From positions 1-64,000 of the forward strand of contig CAYMAZ010000015.1 in assembly GCA_964388575.1 (NCBI GenBank): 64,000 bases of DNA. The letters run 5' to 3'. Source of the stretch: CAYMAZ01 sp964388575. GTDB lineage: Bacteria > Bacteroidota > Bacteroidia > Bacteroidales > DTU049. Under the pieces are notes generated by a model that had not been told where the DNA came from, searched no databases, and saw only the letters and a list, made by a program, of their open reading frames with translations. Every line of letters begins with the position of its first letter. Position 1 is the stretch's first letter. Made by a program: the position numbers and the translations under genes. Positions 55,569-62,663 of this stretch are shown one piece after another.

Positions 55569-55599
55569 TTTCAATGAATATTGAAAATATTTATATTTG
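55569..55599 (+). promoter_or_regulatory. Promoter of the octaheme cytochrome/rhodanese cluster
   Basis: TATATTTG at 55592-55599 (-7) and TTTC at 55569-55572 (-33, one mismatch), 19 bases apart. Transcription would begin near 55606. It also rules out the ATG at 55574, which lies inside the promoter. Confidence 0.5.
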
Positions 55600-55654
55600 C
55601 ATGGTTTCTAAAGTAAAAAATTTTGTAAACTTGCATTCATATAAATCACCATTT

Positions 55655-57232
55655 ATGAGAAAACTTATACAAGTCATTTTTCTGGTTCTCATTCCTCAGG
55701 TATTCATCGCTTTGGCTATTTACAACGTTCAGAATTTGCCCAATTACAACAATATTGATGAATTAAAGGAAGAATATTCAGAAAGAAAATTAACAATTAA
55801 GGATCACTCTCAGTTTACAGAACTGCAGAAAAATTTTCAATCTGCCCATGATATTACAGCTGCCTGTCTGAGCTGTCATGAAGAGCGAGGACATGAACTT
55901 CTGCTCAGCCATCATTTCACATGGCAAAAGGAAGAGTATATTCCGGGGCGTGGTGTGGTGTATTACGGCAAAAAAAATGCACTGAATAATTTCTGCACAG
56001 GAATTGCAGCAGGTAGTGAGCCAACATGCAATCGCTGTCATGCAGGATATGGTTACAGCAATCCATTTTTTGATTTTACTGATCCAAACAACATTGATTG
56101 CCTCGTTTGTCATGATAACAGCTACAATTACAAAAAACGATCAGGTGGAGCAGGTTATCCTGAAATCGGGGAAAATGCACCTGATTATCCACTGGTTTTT
56201 GCCAACCTTGGCACTCCCAGACTTCAAAACTGCGGAGTTTGTCACTTTCACAGTGCCGGTGGAAACAACGTAAAACACGGAGACCTGGAGATTGCACTTA
56301 TAGACTGTTCTAAGGAAATTGATGTTCATATGTCACCCGAAGGTGCAGGGTTACAATGTATTGATTGCCATGAAACAAAAAATCATGTCATGAAAGGCAG
56401 ATATTATGGACTTTCTTCCACAAATGAACGACGGGCCCATTGTCAGGATTGTCACACACCATTCCCCCATAAAGATGATATGATGAATGAGCATACAATT
56501 AAGGTAGATTGCAGAACCTGTCACATCCCTGTATATGCAAAAGTGAATGCAACAAAAATGTACTGGGATTGGTCCACTGCATGTGATTTGCGTGGTGGTG
56601 CTCCTTATTTTGAGCTTGATGAATCCGGAAATCAGGTTTATCTTTCAGAAAAAGGGTCTTTCATTTGGGCACAAAATGCAACACCTGATTATCAATGGTT
56701 TAATGGAACTGCTGACCATCATTTTCTGAGTGACCAGATTGAAGAAGTTCCAGTCAAAATCAATAAATTGTTTGGCTCATATGATGACACCGAGTCAAAA
56801 CTCATTCCGAAAAAAATTCACAGAGGGAAACAACCCTACGATGTGGTAAACAATCGTATTGTACAGGCAAAACTTTGGGACTACGACAAAGGCAAAGGTG
56901 CACTTTGGGTTGATTTTGACTGGACTGCAGCAATTGACACAGCCATGGAATATTTACAGATTCCTTACAGCGGACAGTATGATTTTGTTGAAACCGAAAT
57001 GCATCTTCCCATCAGCCATATGGTTTCTCCCAAAGAACATGTTATTGGCTGTAATGAATGTCACACAAGAAACAATTCGCGTCTTGCTGGTATCAATGAT
57101 TTTTATCTTCCAGGCCGCGACCGTAATAAATACGCCGATATTGGTGGTATCATTATTATTCTGTTCACACTGGCTGGCGTATTTGGTCATGCTTCATTGC
57201 GGTATTACAATTACCGGAAAATAAAATCATAA
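55655..57232 (+). CDS. Octaheme c-type cytochrome, tetrathionate reductase (OTR) family
   Basis: 525 residues from the ATG at 55655, with an N-terminal signal-anchor (about 3-24) and a C-terminal membrane helix (about 487-510). Eight CxxCH heme sites start at about residues 71, 125, 149, 193, 235, 263, 286 and 466, the number expected of the family. After the third site a YKK segment (159-161) is a candidate for the lysine that ligates the active-site heme in characterised OTR. The family reduces tetrathionate, nitrite or hydroxylamine in vitro; the physiological substrate is open. Predicted to face the periplasm and take electrons from the cytochrome b encoded next. First gene of the cluster. 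Confidence 0.9.
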   Translation: MRKLIQVIFLVLIPQVFIALAIYNVQNLPNYNNIDELKEEYSERKLTIKDHSQFTELQKNFQSAHDITAACLSCHEERGHELLLSHHFTWQKEEYIPGRGVVYYGKKNALNNFCTGIAAGSEPTCNRCHAGYGYSNPFFDFTDPNNIDCLVCHDNSYNYKKRSGGAGYPEIGENAPDYPLVFANLGTPRLQNCGVCHFHSAGGNNVKHGDLEIALIDCSKEIDVHMSPEGAGLQCIDCHETKNHVMKGRYYGLSSTNERRAHCQDCHTPFPHKDDMMNEHTIKVDCRTCHIPVYAKVNATKMYWDWSTACDLRGGAPYFELDESGNQVYLSEKGSFIWAQNATPDYQWFNGTADHHFLSDQIEEVPVKINKLFGSYDDTESKLIPKKIHRGKQPYDVVNNRIVQAKLWDYDKGKGALWVDFDWTAAIDTAMEYLQIPYSGQYDFVETEMHLPISHMVSPKEHVIGCNECHTRNNSRLAGINDFYLPGRDRNKYADIGGIIIILFTLAGVFGHASLRYYNYRKIKS

Positions 57233-57262
57233 ATTATCTTTCACAACTTTAATACATCAAAA

Positions 57263-57949
57263 ATGAAAAAAAAGGTATACATCTACAGACTTTTTGAAAG
57301 GTTCTGGCACTGGTCACAGGCACTTCTCATTTTTTTCCTGATGTTTACAGGCTTTGAAGTCCACAGTTCCTACTCAATTATTGGATTTGAAAATGCAGTC
57401 AAGTACCACAATGTTGCTGCCATTTCCCTGATTATTCTGATTATTTTTACAATTTTCTGGCATTTTTCAACAGGTGAGTGGAAACAATATATCCCCACAG
57501 CTAAAAATCTGAAAGCTCAGGCAAATTACTATCTTTTCGGAATTTTTAAAAATGCTCCGCATCCCACAAGAAAAACTCAGTTAAGCAAACTTAATCCACT
57601 TCAGAGACTCGTCTATTTCGGCCTCAAGGTCATTATGATTCCGTTGATGGTCATTACAGGAATTTTATATCTCATGTACAGGTACCCCCAGAAGGGTGAA
57701 ATTATTGCGGGCAGTTCAAGCGGACTTGAAATCGTGGCAGTGTTGCATACATTCGGTGCGTTTCTGCTTATTGCATTTGTCATTGCGCATTTGTATCTCA
57801 TTACAACCGGACACACAATATCTTCAAACCTCAAGGCAATGATCACAGGCTATGAAGACCTTGATGATGATGCACATGATGCAGAAACCAAAGAACATAA
57901 ATCCTTACACAATGATGAAAATTTACCCAAAACAGATTCATATGAATAA
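57263..57949 (+). CDS. Cytochrome b/b561-type membrane subunit
   Basis: 228 residues with four helices. Candidate heme ligands are the His in RFWHWSQALL (TM1), VKYHNVAAISL (TM2), and HTFGAFLLIAFVIAHLYLITTGH (TM4). This is the layout of thiosulfate/hydrogenase-type cytochrome b561 subunits, which pass electrons between quinol and a periplasmic partner. A charged soluble tail (about 195-228) ends the protein. Located 30 bases after the octaheme gene and overlapping the next gene, so the two cytochromes probably form one quinol-linked reductase. Confidence 0.88.
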   Translation: MKKKVYIYRLFERFWHWSQALLIFFLMFTGFEVHSSYSIIGFENAVKYHNVAAISLIILIIFTIFWHFSTGEWKQYIPTAKNLKAQANYYLFGIFKNAPHPTRKTQLSKLNPLQRLVYFGLKVIMIPLMVITGILYLMYRYPQKGEIIAGSSSGLEIVAVLHTFGAFLLIAFVIAHLYLITTGHTISSNLKAMITGYEDLDDDAHDAETKEHKSLHNDENLPKTDSYE

Positions 57950-59006
57950 TAGCAGTTTATTATTTTCAAGAACTGGTGTTACACTGATTTTGATCGTTGC
58001 TTTTGTACTGTCATCATGCAAAAGCGGAAAAAAAGATACTATTGAAAATGATCAATTCGCCAAACTGGCTGAATTTATTGAAACGAATGGTGACTACATA
58101 AATTCTGAAGATGCACCAGCAGTAACCGGAGCTGAAGAGCTCATGTCCAAAATGGAAGATAATATTCTGATTATCGACATTCGACCTGAAGATCAATTTC
58201 TCCGAAAGCATATTCCCGGAGCTGTCAATGTCCCTTTTTCGGATGTAATTCATTATTTTGAGACAATGATTAACCCTTCTTCTTTCGAAGTGATTTATTT
58301 TATCTCATCCGATGGACAGGCTGCTGCTTTTGTCAATTCTCTGGTAAGATTGCTCGGATACAGTAACACAAAAACAATTCGTTATGGGATGAGTTCATGG
58401 GATGAGGAATCTGCTAAACAATATTGGCTCACTTATATTTCTTCCGAATATATTGATAAGTTAAGTATTGAAGAGACACCAAAAAATCCTCCTGGCGACT
58501 ATCCCAAAATCATGTCTGTAATGAATGAACCATATGATGTACTTCGTGAAAGAGCAAAAAACTTGTTAAGCAAACCCTATAACACTTATACGGTTTCTGT
58601 TCCCGAAGTAATGAAAGATCCTTCCGCATTTTATATCATCAATTACTGGGGACATGCATTGTATTCCAAAGGTCATTTGCCCGGTGCCACACAATATACA
58701 CCGAAAAAGTCGCTTATGAGAAATGCAGAACTCAACACACTTCCGGTTGATAAACCAATTGTTGTTTATTGCTTTACAGGGCAACACAGTGCTACCATTA
58801 CGGCATATCTCCGGATATTGGGTTATGACGCGTATTCTCTGAAAAACGGAACAAATGGTTTTATGCACCAAATGCTTGTTGATGATATCGGTCATGCTTT
58901 TACAGAAAAAAGTATCATGAATTATCCTGTGACAACGAAGAACACTGGCAAAGGAGACGTTCAGATGATAGAGACAAAAAAAGTCAGTCCTCAGGGAGGA
59001 TGTTAA
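57942..59006 (+). CDS. Lipoprotein with two rhodanese domains and a C-terminal GGC
   Basis: 354 residues. The ATG at 57942 overlaps the end of the cytochrome b gene by eight bases. The lipobox VLSSC gives Cys26. The first rhodanese-like domain (about 65-155; IIDIRPEDQFLRKHIPGAVNVPF) has ISSDGQ where the active Cys should be, so it is probably inactive. The second (about 220-310; GHLPGATQYTP) has Cys277 in VVYCFTGQHS and looks active. The protein ends SPQGGC. Such domains move sulfane sulfur from thiosulfate or a persulfide. Predicted periplasmic and membrane-tethered, likely to serve the neighbouring octaheme cytochrome or YeeE/YedE transporters. Confidence 0.88.
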   Translation: MNNSSLLFSRTGVTLILIVAFVLSSCKSGKKDTIENDQFAKLAEFIETNGDYINSEDAPAVTGAEELMSKMEDNILIIDIRPEDQFLRKHIPGAVNVPFSDVIHYFETMINPSSFEVIYFISSDGQAAAFVNSLVRLLGYSNTKTIRYGMSSWDEESAKQYWLTYISSEYIDKLSIEETPKNPPGDYPKIMSVMNEPYDVLRERAKNLLSKPYNTYTVSVPEVMKDPSAFYIINYWGHALYSKGHLPGATQYTPKKSLMRNAELNTLPVDKPIVVYCFTGQHSATITAYLRILGYDAYSLKNGTNGFMHQMLVDDIGHAFTEKSIMNYPVTTKNTGKGDVQMIETKKVSPQGGC

Positions 59007-59024
59007 CATAAAAAACATACAAAT

Positions 59025-59537
59025 ATGAGTGAAAAGAAACACAAATACGCAAACCCCTATATGGCAGGATTTGCTTTGGGCCTGACCTTGCTTTTTACAA
59101 TCTGGATCAGCGGACACGGCCTTGGCGCAAGTGGTGCCGTTAAAAACTTCACAATTTCAATTGTACAGAAACTAGCCCCGGATGTGGCGACAAAATCCCA
59201 CTTCTTCGGAAGTTTTGATGTTTCACAGCTTTGGAATCAATGGATTGTCATTATGTTTATCGGTGTCATGCTGGGTGGATTTCTGTCAGGTGCCATAGCA
59301 GGAAGACTGAAATTTCAGGTTGACAGAGGTCCCCGGTCAGGAGTAGCTGCACGTCTCATCTTTGCCGTAATTGGCGGAGTATTTTTCGGGATCGGGGCCC
59401 AGTTGGGAAGAGGCTGTACGAGCGGGGCTGCTCTCAGTGGAATGGCTGTCCTTTCTACTTCCGGCATCCTGACAATGATGGCAATTTTCGGGACAGGATT
59501 CGCCATTGCGTTTTTGTTCAGAAAACTATGGGTGTAA
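59025..59537 (+). CDS. YeeE/YedE (DUF395) family transporter, half-size
   Basis: 170 residues with four or five hydrophobic helices. Core motif GRGCTSGAALSG (Cys131) is the signature of the family, whose characterised member TsuA moves thiosulfate across the inner membrane using Cys residues. Half-size proteins act in pairs; the partner is the gene at 60092. Starts 18 bases after the double-rhodanese gene. A perfect 8-bp hairpin (TTAAAGAA-TG-TTCTTTAA, 59547-59564) follows its stop, before the inserted gene. Confidence 0.88.
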   Translation: MSEKKHKYANPYMAGFALGLTLLFTIWISGHGLGASGAVKNFTISIVQKLAPDVATKSHFFGSFDVSQLWNQWIVIMFIGVMLGGFLSGAIAGRLKFQVDRGPRSGVAARLIFAVIGGVFFGIGAQLGRGCTSGAALSGMAVLSTSGILTMMAIFGTGFAIAFLFRKLWV

Positions 59538-59574
59538 TGAAAACACTTAAAGAATGTTCTTTAATAATCATTTT

Positions 59575-59589
59575 TTAATGAATAACATA
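59575..59589. repeat. Left arm of a 15-bp inverted repeat
   Basis: TTAATGAATAACATA, the exact reverse complement of 60039-60053. It brackets the four-helix-bundle gene. Confidence 0.9.
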
Positions 59590-59605
59590 TAACACTTAAT
59601 GAATA

Positions 59606-60025
59606 ATGAATAAGGGCAGTAGTGCGGAGGAATATAGAAGCAAATATGATCTTGAAGAAAGACTTATTGGTTTTGGGCTTCAGGTGATAGAGGTTGTTGA
59701 ACTTTTGCCCAAATCCACAATCGGTCAGATCATTGGAAACCAATTACTGAGATCAGGGACTTCCTCTGCCTATAATTACGGTGAGGCTCAAGTTGCAGAA
59801 TCAAGAAATGATTTTATTCATAAAATGAAGATTTGTTTAAAAGAACTGAAGGAATGTAATATTGGCATTCAGTTTATTATGAGAAAACCTTTGATCCGGG
59901 ATCTGACATTAATTCAAAATCTTGAAAGAGAATGTAAAGAACTTATTTCAATTTTCGTAAAAAGCATAGAAACTGCAAACATAAACAAACAGCTATATAC
60001 AACCACAAAAAAACAAAACACTTAA
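59606..60025 (+). CDS. Four-helix-bundle protein (23S rRNA IVS-type)
   Basis: 139 residues, all-helical. Seen: EERLIGFGLQVIEVVELLPKS, then QLLRSGTSSAYNYGEAQVAESRNDFIHKMKICLKELKE, which is the signature of the four-helix-bundle family first found in rRNA intervening sequences. The role of the family is unknown. The gene is foreign to its context: it splits two paired YeeE/YedE genes, its start and stop codons lie within flanking inverted repeats, and it is bounded by AT-rich sequence. It is therefore probably a mobile insertion. Confidence 0.9.
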   Translation: MNKGSSAEEYRSKYDLEERLIGFGLQVIEVVELLPKSTIGQIIGNQLLRSGTSSAYNYGEAQVAESRNDFIHKMKICLKELKECNIGIQFIMRKPLIRDLTLIQNLERECKELISIFVKSIETANINKQLYTTTKKQNT

Positions 60026-60038
60026 TCATTATTCATTT

Positions 60039-60053
60039 TATGTTATTCATTAA
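60039..60053. repeat. Right arm of a 15-bp inverted repeat
   Basis: TATGTTATTCATTAA, exact reverse complement of 59575-59589. Close to it, TTAATCATTATTCATT (60022-60037) pairs imperfectly with 59596-59613, extending the inverted similarity. Confidence 0.9.
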
Positions 60054-60091
60054 TCATTCAAATTGTATTAAAAATATTAAATAATATCAAT

Positions 60092-61315
60092 ATGGCTCCA
60101 CTTCTTCCATTTGAAATCATCTCTCCCGGCTGGGGACTCGTCATCATGTTTCTCATTGGGATTTCCTTCGGATTTATCCTTGAGTCGGCCGGATTTTCAT
60201 CATCCCGAAAACTGGTTGGAATTTTCTACGGCTATGATTTTGTTGTGCTGAAAGTATTTTTTACAGCCGGACTGACAGCCATGATCGGACTCATTTTTAT
60301 GCAGTATTTCGGATTCATTGATATGTCTGCTGTATTCATTAATTCAAATTTTTTATGGAGTACACTCGCAGGAGGGGTCATCATGGGTTTCGGATTCATC
60401 ATGGGTGGATTCTGTCCGGGAACTTCAGTCACAGCCGCAATGATCGGAAAAATTGATGCTTGGTTCTTTATTGCGGGAATTTTTATTGGGATCTTCATAT
60501 TCGGAACTTTTAATCCTACTTTCAACCGCTTGTTCAGTGGTTATTATTTCGACAGCGAGCAGATACACAACACACTTGGTATGCAGCGCGGATGGTTTGT
60601 CTTTCTTATGATCATGATGGCTGTAGTCGCTTTTGCTGTGGGTCATCATTTTGAAGACAAGGCAAAACAGGGGTTGAAGCCTACAAACAGAAAGTTTTCA
60701 TCTTACAAAATTGAAATATTTTTTATCATTCTGCTTGGAATCATCATTATTCGTATTCCTGAGAAAAGTGCCCGCTCATATTTTCAACCCGGTGAAAAAA
60801 CAATTCTGAATGAACTTGTTTCTCAGGATAGATATATCCATACTGATGAATTTGCATACAGCATCATGCATCAGCTGAAAGATTTTCATATTATTGATGT
60901 CAGAACCCCTCAGGAATTTTCACTGATGAATTTTCCCGGCTCAATCAATGTTCCCTTTGAAACTCTGGTAGACAGAGGTACCAAAGATCTTTTTCAAATG
61001 AGTGGAAAGAAAGTGCTGATTTCAAATGGTGAAACACTTGCGTCAAAGGCCTGGATATTTGCACGACGCAGCGGATTCAGTGATGTGTATGTTTTGAAAA
61101 ACGGGATTAACGGATTTATAAGAGAGATATTTTATCCTCAGCCTCCTGCTGAAGATGAATTCAGACAATCAATTTTTGATGATTATCAGTTCCGTAATAA
61201 GGCGGCATCCTTTTTCAAAGAAGGTGAAATTCTGCTCATTGCACCTTCACAGAAGAAAGTTTCTGTACCTGCTGACAATGCACCAAAAATCGCACCCACA
61301 GCCGGAGGTTGTTAA
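60092..61315 (+). CDS. YeeE/YedE transporter fused to a rhodanese-like domain, C-terminal GGC
   Basis: 407 residues. Residues 1 to about 225 contain six helices and the family motif GGFCPGTS (Cys108); this is the partner half of the gene at 59025. A rhodanese-like domain follows (about 245-345; FHIIDVRTPQEFSLMNFPGSINVPF), but its catalytic loop reads ISNGET, without Cys, so it is probably inactive and may serve for binding. The tail is rich in Ala/Pro/Lys and ends TAGGC. Inner-membrane transporter of thiosulfate or another sulfur compound, by family. Starts 66 bases after the inserted gene. Confidence 0.88.
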   Translation: MAPLLPFEIISPGWGLVIMFLIGISFGFILESAGFSSSRKLVGIFYGYDFVVLKVFFTAGLTAMIGLIFMQYFGFIDMSAVFINSNFLWSTLAGGVIMGFGFIMGGFCPGTSVTAAMIGKIDAWFFIAGIFIGIFIFGTFNPTFNRLFSGYYFDSEQIHNTLGMQRGWFVFLMIMMAVVAFAVGHHFEDKAKQGLKPTNRKFSSYKIEIFFIILLGIIIIRIPEKSARSYFQPGEKTILNELVSQDRYIHTDEFAYSIMHQLKDFHIIDVRTPQEFSLMNFPGSINVPFETLVDRGTKDLFQMSGKKVLISNGETLASKAWIFARRSGFSDVYVLKNGINGFIREIFYPQPPAEDEFRQSIFDDYQFRNKAASFFKEGEILLIAPSQKKVSVPADNAPKIAPTAGGC

Positions 61316-61340
61316 TGTTTAACTTTAATGCACAAAAATC

Positions 61341-61922
61341 ATGTTTCAAATAAATGCAAATCCTTTAAGAGTCAGTGTAACAGTGTTTACCGGTATAATC
61401 ATTTTATTCATGTTTGTTCAGAAATGTGCTCCCGGCAGATATGAAACACCTGTCAATGAAAGTCTCAGAGAAGAGATCAGCGGAAATCCGTTGACACTGC
61501 ACGAACTCAGAACATTACTCAGTCAGCAGGACAGGAATTTTCAGCTGGTTGATATTAGAACACCCGAAGAATACAATGCCGGTCATTTAAAAGATGCTGT
61601 TAACATTCCAACTAAAACATTATTTGACAAAAAGAACAGAAAAATATTACGCAAACAGCAAAATATCATCTATTGCAGTACTGAATCCATGGCACATTCA
61701 GCTGCATTCCTGCTCAGACAATGCGGATATGATTGTCGCCCTGTCAATGGCAATTATAACATTATTCAGACTCATGTCATAGATTCATTTGAACCAGCAT
61801 TCGGATTCTTCAGTGAAGAGAAACAGCATTACAATTACCCGATGTATATAAAACAACAGGATGCCCCGGAAGAATTCAAAGTGGATAAAAAATCCGAAAT
61901 TATTATACAATCAGGATGTTAA
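61341..61922 (+). CDS. Membrane-anchored rhodanese, C-terminal GC
   Basis: 193 residues. One hydrophobic helix (about 10-28) anchors the protein, probably facing the periplasm. The rhodanese domain (about 50-145) has LVDIRTPEEYNAGHLKDAVNIP and an intact catalytic loop YCSTES (Cys112), with further cysteines at 128 and 132. The protein ends IIQSGC. It lies 25 bases after the YeeE/YedE fusion and closes the recognisable sulfur cluster. Predicted sulfur transferase. Confidence 0.86.
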   Translation: MFQINANPLRVSVTVFTGIIILFMFVQKCAPGRYETPVNESLREEISGNPLTLHELRTLLSQQDRNFQLVDIRTPEEYNAGHLKDAVNIPTKTLFDKKNRKILRKQQNIIYCSTESMAHSAAFLLRQCGYDCRPVNGNYNIIQTHVIDSFEPAFGFFSEEKQHYNYPMYIKQQDAPEEFKVDKKSEIIIQSGC

Positions 61923-61960
61923 CCCAGGTAAAAATATGATTATTATCTTGAAAGCCAGTC

Positions 61961-62569
61961 ATGAAGTCTGATAAAATCGAACTGAGTTCACTGGAATTAC
62001 TCAGAGATTTTGCAGAAGTAACAGGTCGAATAATTGAAACCACTGAGGACAAGTTGACCTCAACTGGATTTCTTTCACATCAACATACCAAAAGAACAGC
62101 ATTCATTCCTTTCGATTCAGGGAATCATGTGGTTTTTCACTGGTACAACAATCCAAAAGGGTTTTCTGCCTATTCAATGTACTGTGGGATACTTTTCACA
62201 ACAAATATTAAGGAAAACATACAAATTTGCTTTCGTAAAAGGTTTTTTGTTGATTGTATGAATTTTAATCTTTCAGAAAAAAGACACAAAACAGGTTATG
62301 AAATATTCGATTCAAAATGCACCATCACCGGAGAAAACTTTGATCAGATCTATCACCTGCTGAAACCAGATTTATTGAATACCATCATTGAACTCTTTGA
62401 AACTGATCAGCGGATCAGAATTTTAATAAACTCTTTTTCACCTGACTTTGGACCATTCAAAAATCAGAAAAATTTAACTGGAATTGTAATTAAGGATTTC
62501 TGGATATTTGACAGCACGATCATCGAAAAAATGTTTCAGATTTCAATAAAACTGAAGAATTATTTATAA
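61961..62569 (+). CDS. Hypothetical protein, unknown
   Basis: 202 residues, no signal peptide or membrane helix. I do not recognise a family. The composition is mixed, with aromatic-rich strands (HVVFHWYNNPKGFSAYSMYCG) and a short helical tail. It starts 38 bases after the last rhodanese gene in the same direction, so it may be the final gene of that unit, but nothing links it to sulfur. Coding is supported by ATG, length and AT-biased codons like its neighbours. Confidence 0.6.
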   Translation: MKSDKIELSSLELLRDFAEVTGRIIETTEDKLTSTGFLSHQHTKRTAFIPFDSGNHVVFHWYNNPKGFSAYSMYCGILFTTNIKENIQICFRKRFFVDCMNFNLSEKRHKTGYEIFDSKCTITGENFDQIYHLLKPDLLNTIIELFETDQRIRILINSFSPDFGPFKNQKNLTGIVIKDFWIFDSTIIEKMFQISIKLKNYL

Positions 62570-62663
62570 ATAGCAAATGATTTATTGCATAATTTTGTAC
62601 TGCATTAAATATATTCAACTCACCATGAACATGAAACCCAGGGTTATTCAATAGGTAGCAAAA

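Noticed and set aside
58990..61310. GGAGG-like sequences at the stop codons of the GGC proteins read as ribosome sites for the next genes
   Set aside because: They lie more than 20 bases before the next ATG, too far for a Shine-Dalgarno; the terminal Gly-Cys is better explained at protein level.
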